A DNA stretch of 64,000 bases from positions 62,001 through 126,000 of the forward strand of contig JAEWYS010000001.1 of the NCBI GenBank assembly GCA_023458555.1, written 5' to 3'. Shown here piece by piece: positions 46,536 through 57,400 of this stretch (the stretch's first letter is position 1; every line of letters starts with the position of its first letter). The notes below the pieces were generated by a model. The model searched no databases and was not told the DNA's origin. It saw only the letters and a list, made by a program, of their open reading frames with translations. Source of the stretch: Bacteroidota bacterium. GTDB taxonomy: Bacteria > Bacteroidota > Bacteroidia > Cytophagales > Cytophagaceae. A program made the position numbers and the translations under genes.

Positions 46536-46955
46536 TCAATCAGAGTCAGCGGGAAGCACCTGAATATTAGCTCTTCTTTCGCTTTCTAACGAAGGTACTG
46601 AATCAATAAAATATAGCAAATTTAAATATAACGTATCTATATTCTTCAAGAGCATTACAAACTCAACATCGGCATAATCATCATTCTCTAATTTTACGAC
46701 CTCCTTACAAACAAAACTTTCCCTCTTTAACTCTTCCCAACCATCATTATTTTTATAATTATACTTTAACTCATAATTAGTAATTTTTGAAGATTTATCA
46801 ATTGAAATATAAAGATCCCTCCCCGAAGTATTCTTAAGTCTAAGAGCTATCAGATTAGAATCTAATTTAGATATACTTGTATGAAAATCTTTATCAATTT
46901 CCTTACACGATAATAAAATAACAAAAATAAAACATCCTAAAATAAAACTCTTCAT
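46536..46955 (-). CDS. Small lipoprotein, candidate immunity protein of a degraded toxin tip
   Basis: A 139-residue predicted lipoprotein: leader MKSFILGCFIFVILLSC with lipobox LLSC (Cys17), then a mature domain of about 120 residues with beta-rich character (LRLKNTSGRDLYISIDKSSK, ENDDYADVEFVMLLKNIDTL). No family recognised. Its ATG overlaps by one base (TAATG) the stop of a 71-codon open fragment that reads like the end of another toxin domain, so it is probably the immunity gene left after most of that toxin was lost. A lipoprotein immunity factor would act at the periplasmic side of a membrane. The downstream orphan RHS frame starts across its stop codon. Confidence 0.62.
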   Translation of the reverse strand: MKSFILGCFIFVILLSCKEIDKDFHTSISKLDSNLIALRLKNTSGRDLYISIDKSSKITNYELKYNYKNNDGWEELKRESFVCKEVVKLENDDYADVEFVMLLKNIDTLYLNLLYFIDSVPSLESERRANIQVLPADSD

Positions 46956-47170
46956 TACTTACCTCTATTTGTTTTAAAATAATACCCAACCAATCTTTTT
47001 TGATTTACCTTAATAGACTCAGCTTCTCGCAATTCATTAGAATTGGTTAGTGGAACTTTAACATAAGTACCTGTCATATTTAAATTGGGAGTTAAATTAT
47101 AATGATGTTCATAGTTTCCTTCACTATATGTTGATGTCTTTTTGTCATAATATGCTCTTTGACCAAATAT
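46955..47170 (-). pseudogene. 3' fragment of a lost toxin tip
   Basis: A 71-codon open segment runs from the repeat border at 47170 to a TAA that overlaps the start of the lipoprotein gene. It reads IFGQRAYYDKKTSTYSEGNY at the 5' side and ends VNQKRLVGYYFKTNRGK. It has no start codon and is in a different frame from the fibre pseudogene it is joined to. The tight TAATG coupling to a lipoprotein is typical of toxin-immunity pairs, so I read it as the end of a toxin whose 5' part was removed by the recombination that placed copy B of the direct repeat here. No domain can be assigned. Confidence 0.5.
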
Positions 47171-47171
47171 G

Positions 47172-47382
47172 TGTCTCCGCCTGTGGTTCCCGTTCTGTTG
47201 CCCCAGCGGAATCCATAATTGCTTCCGTTGATTACGGTATTCCAGGTCAGAAATTTGTCAATACCATCGTTGGCGTTCAGGTTGTCAAAGGTCTGGGTTT
47301 GTGCCTGAGCCTCATTTTTTGGAAAGAATGTTAATAAAGCGGCTACCGACAATAATGCAGTTTATACGTAATATTTGTTCAT
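47172..47382 (-). pseudogene. Truncated copy of the tail-fibre-like gene (5' end only)
   Basis: The segment matches codons 1-70 of the gene at 43753-45207. The copy begins ATG at 47382 but codon 7 (TAC in the intact gene) is TAA here (47362-47364), so the product would be six residues. After codon 70 (GTTGGD) homology stops at the repeat border and an unrelated sequence follows. It is thus dead on two counts. An internal TTG gives an 86-codon frame through this region that I do not accept as a gene. Confidence 0.88.
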
Positions 47383-47570
47383 TGGTTAAAGGTGGTGTTA
47401 TTGTTATCTATTATATCTGGTTTCGGTTATATTTTTAGTGCTCTTTATGAGTAGTTGGTTGCTGGTCATAAGACACCGCAAGGTCAGAGAGTCCTAAATA
47501 CCTGCAACAGCGGAAGTAATATAACTAAAGCACAAGTCTCTCACCCCCCCCTAACGCTCGAAGACTTGCG
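47172..47570. repeat. 399-bp direct repeat, copy B
   Basis: Same orientation as copy A (44997-45400) and nearly identical. It includes the fibre pseudogene 5' end and its upstream region. It ends at CGAAGACTTGCG (47559-47570). At its outer border CCTAACGC and GCGCTAGG form an imperfect palindrome around TCGAAGACTT. Copies A and B bracket 1771 bp that hold two toxin/immunity remnants. Confidence 0.93.
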
Positions 47571-47747
47571 CTAGGGAATAATCGTTCGATAAACTCGCAT
47601 AAAACCCCAAAGCCAAGTCTTTTAACCTGACTTTCTCTTTCTCGCATTACAAATGCTTATACTAATTGGTCGGGATTGCAAATCACCGACCAGCAACATC
47701 TTTTTTAGTTTCGGCCTAACTCTCAACATCCAGAACAGCGGGGGGAT
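47571..47747. repeat. REP-like tandem palindromes in the gap before the immunity gene
   Basis: No gene is seen. Two small hairpins stand in a row: GCATT-ACA-AATGC (47644-47656) and TGGTCGG / CCGACCA (47667-47673 and 47686-47692) around GATTGCAAATCA. Elements of the type 'GGTCGGGATTGCAAATCCCGACC' are familiar to me as dispersed extragenic palindromes in Bacteroidota genomes. A T-tract (CTTTTTTAG) follows the second one, so it may also act as a terminator for plus-strand transcription. Confidence 0.45.
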
Positions 47748-48452
47748 TTATAAATTATCAACACTAAGAATCTTATTGCAGGCATAAGAAAAGCTATTTT
47801 CTACTGCATCTCCTTTTGTCACCTTATGATAGTTAGGATAATGCCAGAATCTATCCTCCGTCAGAAATGTTTCAACTATATAAACATTGGGATCCATATT
47901 ACCAAACCCAACATTACGAGTTATATCCCAAAAATAAGCTTTATGTAGTTCCTTAATAATTTGATCAAAAACTATATTTGATATAGTAAAAACTAAAGAA
48001 TCATTTAGTTCAATATTCATGACATTGTCCTTATTAACAAATGAAAAAGTCTTCGTTATTACTTTGTAAGATTCACCAACTCCTGCAATCGTAACACATT
48101 TCCCTGAGGCGTAAAACGAAGGTAGATATATACATCTTACAATATTAGAATCCTGATTATTATCCAGTTTCCCTAAAAAAGGTTCGTTTAACTGTTTGAG
48201 TATTCCTTTTAATTGGTTAATCTCTGTTTCCAAAGCAAGAATGCTTGTGTTAGCATCCTCCACAAAACTTGAATCATTTTTTAAATATTCATTTAATATG
48301 GAATTTAAATTTCCATTCTCTCTAGTCAATTCAAAGTACTTATTTAATGTAATCTCCTTATAAGAAGATATATTGTCTTGCTTAGCATTTTTGTTGCATC
48401 CCATTATTGCACCGAGACACATACCGAAAAATAATAAAGAAAAAATATTCAT
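47748..48452 (-). CDS. Lipoprotein, candidate immunity protein of the intact RHS toxin
   Basis: A 234-residue predicted lipoprotein: leader MNIFSLLFFGMCLGAIMGC with lipobox IMGC (Cys19). The mature part has a helical stretch (LNSILNEYLKNDSSFVEDAN ... LETEINQLKGILKQL) and a beta-rich C-terminal part (YLPSFYASGKCVTIAGVGES). No family recognised. Its ATG overlaps the TGA of the RHS gene (ATGA, 48449-48452), so the two are translationally coupled, as is usual for toxin and cognate immunity. Lipid anchoring suggests that the toxin is neutralised outside the cytoplasm. Like the RHS tip it is A/T-rich compared with the RHS body. Confidence 0.72.
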   Translation of the reverse strand: MNIFSLLFFGMCLGAIMGCNKNAKQDNISSYKEITLNKYFELTRENGNLNSILNEYLKNDSSFVEDANTSILALETEINQLKGILKQLNEPFLGKLDNNQDSNIVRCIYLPSFYASGKCVTIAGVGESYKVITKTFSFVNKDNVMNIELNDSLVFTISNIVFDQIIKELHKAYFWDITRNVGFGNMDPNVYIVETFLTEDRFWHYPNYHKVTKGDAVENSFSYACNKILSVDNL

Positions 48453-51400
48453 CGCATCGACTGTTTTTTAATTACTGAATATTTACCGGATTTAACCGCT
48501 TCCTGTGGTGAAACTGGAACAAATTTAAAGCTATGTTGATCCCATCTAACTCTCATAGTTTGATGTATGGTTATGTGATTCTCACTAATTATAAGAGCCG
48601 AGTAACCACCTCTAGTTTTATCTGCATTACCAATTCTACCTTGATAGTCGTCCCCTAACATATTACTTGGTACGAAAGCATTTGGATTAGATTCCGGATG
48701 AGTATGAAATATACCTAACGTTCTTACATTCTTATTCTCAGTAGCTGCCTTTGAAAAATCGTTACCATTTAAAAGATTGGTGCTTCGATCTATCTCATCT
48801 GATAAATCTAATAGCCTAATTTCTCTAGTTTCACTAATTTGCATTAAGCCCCCACGCTCTTGCATTTCTGATTGAGATAATGAAAATATAGAGTTAATAT
48901 CGTCCATTGTATTTTTACCAATAAATCCAGTTGAGGAACTTCTCAAACTAAAGGCGTATCCATCAATATCATCAATACCGCCCTTCTTGTAAAACTCAAT
49001 ATTCGCTTTATTGTAGGCTTCTGATGAAACAAAATGAGCTTGATTCCCATGTGAGTCATCTATCCTCCTGATGAATTTACCAGATTCAGAATAAAGCCAT
49101 GTTGTATCCCCTAAAGGATCTATTAAGAGAATGGGATTGTTGGCAAAAGTTGCATAATTACTTATAGAAGGATTAGGCTTAGGATCCTGATTCCACCTTC
49201 TGCCTAATTTAGCATTGTATTCCCAGAATGGAGCTGTGTAATGATCAGGTGCAACTTCATCCACTTTCTCTTGTCCATTAAGCCCATACCTATACCCTTC
49301 CCCCGTATAGCTTCTGCCCGGCATCTGCATACCGAAGGCATAGTAATCCTGGTGGGATTGTACATCGGCGATGAGGACTTTTTCGGTCTGAGCACGTTTG
49401 ATGGTTATTTTAAAATCATCAAACCAGGATGGCGATTGTCCGGAGCTTTGTGATACTCTAAGATACACAATTAATTTGTATTTGCCAGCGGGTACTGTTG
49501 TCTGTGGCTGGTATATCCTGGACCACTCATTGATCTTTTCGTGAGCGGCAAGATCGTGTAAATGACTGGCTGCGCCTACCTCGTTTTGCCCGTTGGCATC
49601 CTGATAGGCTGTGTATAAGTAGCCACCGCGGGTACCAGTGGTAAATTTCATCATCACTTCCGCGCTGATGATATCTCCGGGCTGTACATTCATAGTAAAG
49701 GCATGAGCATGGCCGGTAACTCCGGTGCTTCGTTTGCCGCTGTGTACCAGATTGGGATCTGTCGAAAATGTCCAGCTCCAGCCCGGAGTAGGCGGACCTG
49801 GCTGGTCCTGGTCCGATTCGAAGCTGTAGCGGTATTCGTATTCCGGCGCCTGATCCACAGCAATTTTCCGGTCACCAATGACGAGCCGTACATTGCCCAG
49901 GTGATCATTGATCTCATAGCTGCGCTTGCCGAGCTCACGCCGGGCAATCTGAATTCTGCCAGGATTGGCACCTTCTCTGAACACAGTGTATGGCTGTATG
50001 GGCAATATAGTTATCGCAGGACTATTGGTCTGTATCGGGAGGGTAGTCGTTGTGACTGCGGATATAGACGGATTATCCGGCTGGTTGATTGCTATGATAT
50101 TGTTGCCGTTGGCAGCCATGACGGCATACATGCGTTTGTCTTTGCCTCGTCGTATGGAACCACCCGGAGATGGAGAAAAAGAGGAAAATACATAATGGTC
50201 ATTGTTGCTCAGATCTATCCTTGAAATTCCTGAATTAGGATAGTATGGACAGCTGCCACACAGGTATTCGACAAAATAAATGTACGAGCCATTGGGAGAG
50301 TAATCAAGACTGGAAACTTTGCTATTTATCCCGAAACGATTGGTAAACGCTGATTGTCCCAGATCAATAGACCGTTCGTATGTTGCCCCTGCAGCATTGA
50401 GTTCAAACAAATCGAACGTATGGTTTAGCAAAACATTAGGGTTTGAATTAACAACGGAATAATTGTCGTTTTCAATTGTATAGCCCAATACCAGCTGAGT
50501 GCCGTTGGGAGATATCTGAAGTTCGGAAATTTCAACAAATCCGTCACGGCAGCTTGTTCCCATATTGCAGTCAATGACAGAATACGTTTTTGGTATTTTG
50601 TCAAACTCTAATCCGGAGTTCCCGACAGAAAACTGATACAGGGTCGCTAGAGTAGGATGTGTGGCGTTTAGAAATGTATTGGTCGAGGGAGATACGACCG
50701 CAAGAAACAGCTTATTTCGCTCTGTGGCGTTCATATCATTCAGAACGGCTAGCGAGTATGGAGAGAGCCAACGCTCGCCATATTGTATAGCGCCATTGTT
50801 ATCAGAAAGGAGACTGTTGGTACTGATGATTTCTCCGCCATTTTCTGAACTTAGTGTATGGTAATAAATACGTCCCTCGTGTCCCGTAATCAGGTAGAAT
50901 CTGGAAAGATCATAAGGTGATCTGATAAATACAGCAGGAGTTTTATAATCAACGTTTATATTGGAAGCTCCGGCAAGTGATTTACCTGATGGTCCTGTCA
51001 GATAAGCCTGATGACCGTTGGGGGAGGTGGACAGATTTGTCGAAGGAATTAAGGACTTTGATATGGAAGGATCTGTCCAGCGGAGCTGGCAGGACTTAGT
51101 TCCGTTTCCTGAATAGGAGGCGATAAGTTTCAGGGAATGCCAGCCTTTGCTCAGATTCAGTGTTGGAGACACCAGTTCGGATGAAACCGGAGTGAGACTA
51201 TGGGTATTGCCATCCAGACTGAATGCGTAGTAGTTTACTCCGTTTGCGGTTAAATAGAATATATAGTTTCCGGAACTGGGTGCATATATATAGCCGGAAT
51301 ACTCCGCTGTAAAAGCAGATGCGCTGATACCTGCGTATGGGGCAGACTGCCCCCAGGAGTGATTGATCTCAGGTATAATCGTTTCCTGAGTATAGGCCAT

Positions 51401-54400
51401 GTCAGGCGTCCATGTTCCGTTGCCGTAGCGGGCCTTGATGCCGGCAGATGCAAAATAGTCGAAAATAATTTTTCCGTGCTGATCTTCAGCTGTGGCAATA
51501 CTTTTGTTTAAAGAAAGACCCAATGTCGAAAAACCATTCTGGATCCTCGTATATCCATTAGTGCTATATGCCCATTCCTCTTTTCCTGATCTTTCAACCC
51601 GGTCATTGAGAATATACGGAGAAGCAGGTATCGTCCAGTTGTTCAGTGTGCCTGTTGTCAGTTTTTCGAGTGCCGGTTCTGTTTTCAGCGTTTGTCTCGG
51701 GAAGTTAATAGTATAGGCATGATTGGGTGAGGAGGCTACCCCGGTATTGATCTCAAACGTACTTTCTTCCGGATTTTCTACTTCCAGCAGCCCATAGGGA
51801 GATGAAACACCCGAACCCGGGTTGCCCTGGTTTACAAGCATGGTCCCGGTTTTGGTACGGATTACATCACCGTAGCCGGTATAGCCGGCAAAAGTAGCGA
51901 CCGATACTGCCGGGCTGGATGGAGCGCTGATATCCAGACGCTCGAGCTTGCCTGCCGCACTGCCATTGGACTGTACGACAAAGAGGTAGTCGGAGCTGGC
52001 CGAAAACTCAATGGCCGCAATATCTCCGCTGCTGATATCAAAAGTACGCTGATTGGATAGCTGTCCGGTCTGGATGTTTACATCCCAGACATAGATATCT
52101 CTCGGCACAGTATTGCTGAAATTGCTTGCCGGCATACGGGTAAGCCCCAGGGCAAGCCTGGTGCCATCCGGAGATATACGCATATCACAGCCCGGAGAGA
52201 AATCCGTGCTTTCGCTGATATCGCCCGACAGGTTTACGGGGGCTTCAAAGCCGTTTTCTGTTACCTTGATGCCATAGATGGCAAATCCGCCGGATGTTTT
52301 GCGCAGGGTATACAGGAAGCTTCGCCCGTCGCCAAACTCAACGGGTACGACCGGGAATCCGAAATCTATACTGCTGACCTGGGCCGGAGCGCTGCTGATG
52401 ACCGCACCCTTATTGGCGCCCTGATAGCCAAGGTTCATATCGACCTCCACATACTGAAGCTTGCGGAAGCCGCCGCCGCTTTGTACAGGGTGATAGATAA
52501 AGTAGAAGCGGTCCCTGATCTGAGGATGACGTACAATAACCGGCTTAGCATTGACCGGACTGGTGATCGTTGTAAGATCTAGTCCGTTCATATCAATGCT
52601 TCGGAGCATATTGTTGTTGTTGCGGTCAGGGCTGACCAGAATATGCTTGCCCTGGCTTGCGGGAACAAATGAGCCAAAGACCATTTCATTGTACTCATCC
52701 AGTATAATGGCTGTATTGCGCATCTCTGTCTGTGATAGTTCCAGCAGCGCGTCATTGCCATGTAGGGTATATCCGTTTTGTTCGGTAAATGGTCGCGCGT
52801 GCAGACGGCTGTTAAGTATAGAACTAAAGCCTGGTTTCAGACGGATCGTATTGCCTTGCAGAATCAGGTTGCCGTTTTCATCAACCAGGGTATTTTCCAC
52901 GGTAATTTCGTTGCATTCCCTCAATTCATATGAGCTGAAGGTCTCTCCGCTGATCAATTCGTTTTCACACAGACTCAGTCCCGCGGAAGATGATGATAAG
53001 TCTACTATACGTACCCCACCTTTGGTAGGAAGGAGTAGTTTGGAGAGTTCCGCGCCCGAAGCCGAGCCGCCGGATGTCTGGTCATCCGCATAGTGCTCAT
53101 GCGATCGCACAACGATATTGGGGTGGTACAGACCGATTCTGGAGGAGCCGTATATCGGGATCTCTCTGAGCACATAGCTGGTGGCTGCATCCTCAAAGCT
53201 TTTCTCGTACACGGCCATTACATTGCCGGAAGCGTCCCGTACATAATAGGTAGCACGTACTTCTTTATCGTTTTCAATATTTCTTTTTACGACCCGGTTG
53301 CCTGAAGCATCATATTCAAAGCGGAGTGTTCTGGCCGGGCTGACTTTGCTGTTGGTTACAGTAGATACTTTTCCCTGCGCATTCCAGGTAATGGTAACCA
53401 TTTCACTGCGGTCTTCGATCAGGTTACCAATCTTGTCATAGCGGTAATTGTGGTTATCGCTTTGTACTTTCAGATCGGTTTCCGAATCCGGCTCGCTGGT
53501 AAACGGAGCGGTGATGGCTTCTTCAAGCTTGCGCAGGCGGTTGTTGTCTTCGCCCTCGTACAGATAGGTCAGGTCATCGATTATATAGTCCTGGTCCTGT
53601 TTGCCATAACCGGAGTATCCGTAGCGTTCGGCTTCCGTGATATTGCCGTTGAAGTCATAAGAGAATGATTCATCGTACTGACGGCCGGGATCTGTCCAGA
53701 CACCGGAGGCGTTGGTTTTTCGGAAATCCGCCGTACGCAGCCGGTTCAGCTTGTCGTACCGGTATACATTCATTTTCAATCCCATGGGATTGGTCACATC
53801 TCCGGTATTGCCGATACGGCTGTTGCTCATCCAGTAGGATATATTGCCGTTGTAGAGGCTGTATTGCCCGCTCTGGCTGTAAAGAGGACCGTCATTGCCA
53901 TACGGATCTCTGTATATATTGGCCGCTCCGATACTGGTAGCGGAGCGTGTGTAATCGTTTTTGTAATACCCTAGCTCCATGGCAAATTCGTCTTTCAGAA
54001 AACCATTGCCTGTACCATCTCTGCCCGGGTCCAGTGAAGAAATAAGCTCTGCCTGATTGATGGATTTGAGATAACCTTCTATGGTGTATACATAATCCAG
54101 TCCCTGCAGCTTGTCATGACCGATTTCCGCACGGCTGAGCGGTCCGTGGAGATAATAGGAATAGGCGGCTTCTTTGTTCCACAGCAGTCCGTCGGTGGAG
54201 GTAAAGACCGTGGTAATACGGTTGTCTGCGTCGTATTCGTATTTATGTATAAACTGCTCTCTGGTTTCCTCGTTGAAATAAACCTCTTTTACAGAGCCGC
54301 TGATAAGATCATATACATAACGGACTGTTTTGCGGCCGATCTCGGGCAGCTCCTGTACAATCCATTCCACATTTCCGTGCGGATCATAGCTATAATAGGT

Positions 54401-57400
54401 GCTGTTGCTGGCCGTATAGGTCCGGCTGACCCGGTTCCGTAAGTTTTCCTGCGCTTTGCCCCGGTAGTCAATGTTTTGTGGTTGAGAATAGATGGTATAG
54501 GTCGCGTCTTTTTTGGACCAGGTATTGCCCGGGAAGGCATTGTTGCTCCAGAGCTGGCTGATGATCTGCTGTTCGGAGTCATTAAATACCGGAGTCAGTC
54601 CGCTCAGCTCACCAGCTTCTACGACACGGCCCAGATAGTCGTAGCGGGAATAGGAATACGTACCGTTGTTTTTGTCCTTCTGCTCGGCATTCTGGCTTAG
54701 TACCAGTTGCCCGAGCGCGTTGTACCAGAACTGTGAGGTACCGCCATCGGGTGTTGTCTGCTTATATAGCTGACCAAGGCTGTTGTAGAAGTATTCCGTA
54801 ACCATTTTATGCGCCGGATACACCGGGGAGCCGGTGCCGTTTTGGCGGTAAGCAGCGACCGCGCTCGTCTGTGAGGGATTGAGCTGGCGCACACCCTGCG
54901 GAGGGACCGTTTTTATAAGGTTGTCGGCCCGGTCATAATAGTACAGTGTATAGTGATGATAGCCCAGCTGGTAGGAGAGGCTGAACGCGTCATCCAGTTG
55001 GTCGATACAGCTCTGATAGCTGCTGCGGAGCTGTTGTTCCTTGTCCTGATGGCATTGGGCCAGATAGTGGTCAATCAGGTTATCGGCATATTCCATACTC
55101 AGGTTTTCACAGGTGATTTCGATCGGAGTCTCATCAGAATGATTTTCCGGGCTCGGTACCGATGTCCATTTCAGACATACCTGGCAATTGGCGTTGGTAA
55201 CAAGTTCGTACCCGTAAGGGCAATCAGATGTGGATGCGCTGATAGCACTCCCCTCTGAGACGAGTAGGTTCTTTAAAGGAAGAAAGGGAGCATCATAGCT
55301 ACGATTAAAGCTGGGCGAACTACCGGAAATGAAGTCTGACGTATAGAAATGATTATGAAAGCTGTTTGTATGTACCAATATAGGTGCTGACTCATTATGT
55401 AAGGTCAGATTTTCCAGATTCTGGATAGAGGAAAATGCCGGTATGTAAACATAAATTTCCGGAGTGAAGTTGTTAGCAAGCATGGCTCTGAAACGTCCGG
55501 TGCGATTGATCTCGGCTATGATAGTTTTGGCATTTTCAATAAGTTTCTGATTCTCCGATCCGGGAAAGTTTTGCCAGAATACCGGTTTGTCCTGCAGATA
55601 GTATTCCCGGTTGCCATCACTCAGGTAGAGATTGAAGAAGTCTGTTTCATTGACCGGTCTGTTTACCGGGTTAGGATGACTGGCGAGTGGATTGAAGCGG
55701 AACCATGCCTTATCTGAACTGCGAAGAACATGTAGCGCGCTGCTATATAAAAAACCATTCTGTGCAGAATAGGTGGATGTACAGGCGATATTGGGGTATT
55801 CGATATGCAAATATCCAGAATTGTCAAAATAGATGTTAAATTCCGAACGGACATCGAAGGTTAGATTTAGTATTTTCAGGTGGCTTGGGCAAGATCCGGA
55901 ACCGTCCCAGTTTTGCATACCTGAAGAGAAATAGGCGAATATTTCCTGGTTGTTATTAATAAAATAGAAGTTGAGAATACGCAGTTTATCATCGTATGCA
56001 TAGGTAGCATCGTTTTCCGGACTCCATCCTATATTCACGACCAGAGTAAATTCTTTTTCGGGTGAGCCCGAAACTTTAAACGTTTTAGATTTTTGTAAGT
56101 ATTGAACTGTGCCTCTGGGGTTAGTACCCGTATGGTTATTCGGCAAAATTGGTAAAGGGCTTACAGGGGGTTGCTGAACTCCATTTATCAAAAAAGTAGC
56201 TACACCATTGTGTTTACGATAACGTAATCCATATTCCCAGGTACTGTATATAAACTCGATGATATCATCCTTAAAGGCATTGAAGTCTCCGCTTCCCGGG
56301 TAGGCTTCGGTACGTTGAGGTGCTACCAGTGCTCCGGCAGTTATGGCCTTTTTGTAGTTGTCATGCTCAGTATAGAGCGCTTCGGTATCAATCAGTCCGG
56401 GTATTAGATGATATTGATTAGAGGGCAGCTCGCTAATAGCTTCGCTGACGGATCGGGTATTGGTCAGCTGGCAGTATTCCTTGCACTCCTCAATCAGTGT
56501 GTTTATCAGACAGGTTTTGCTGACGGATCCGAAGAGCGCCGGATCGGAATAGGTTTTCCAGGCGCTGTTGTCGCTGGTATATACTCCCTGTCTCTCATTG
56601 TATTCGGCTACGTAGGTGTCAATGGCTACGTCAAACATGAGGGCCTTCTCATCACAGGCGGCCTCACAGATAGGGATAGTCTCGTCGAGCAGCCCCATAG
56701 ATTGATCAATAGCCTGATCTTCGTTGATTCCGGGAGGTTGGGAGGCGAAATCAGTGATGCAGGCGCATACATTTCGGACTGCTTCCGGAGCAGACATTCT
56801 GGCACCATGAAGTAGTATCTGATAAGTACCGGTATACGTCAGAAGATCTTCAAAGTACAGGGCAATGCACTGTCTGTTGCGCTCGGTTTCATCGCTGGAC
56901 CAGCCAGGCATATCACTCGGCTTGGATGGAAGCGCGACCAGCAGTATGTCCGGATCGACAGTGGGCGGGGTTTGAGAACCTACATAGACGGCAACCCGGT
57001 TGTATGCTCCGCATTCCCGGGAGCTGCCCCGAGGGTTAAAGTTTTTGAAGGAAATCAGAGAGCTGTTTTCCGGAGCCGGACTGCTGCCCCGGTACCAGTA
57101 CAGTTTGAAAACGCCCTGGTCTGTGATATCTGTATGCTTTATGAGCACCTTGTGATTTCCGGCGGTAAGATATATCGATCCGACCAATTGCAGACTAGAG
57201 CTATAGCTTTTTTTCCCAACTTCCTGACCATCGATCCACAAGGTCGCATTGTCATCGATGTAGGCGTAAAAGGTATGGTTGCCTGCCTGCTCGACATAGA
57301 GATTGCCGTAAAGCTGGACTCCGTATGCCTGGTTGCCGGTAGGAGCAAGCGGATCAGTATATCGTACAGATGCGTAAGGTATAATGCGTGTATAAAGAGG

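Noticed and set aside
47092..47352. 86-codon frame starting at an internal TTG as an independent gene
   Set aside because: It is the body of the truncated fibre copy read past its border; the true start is followed by a stop at codon 7.
44997..47570. The bracketing 400-bp repeats as ends of an insertion sequence or composite transposon
   Set aside because: They contain no transposase frame, no terminal inverted repeats and no obvious target-site duplication; they are copies of a fibre gene's 5' region.
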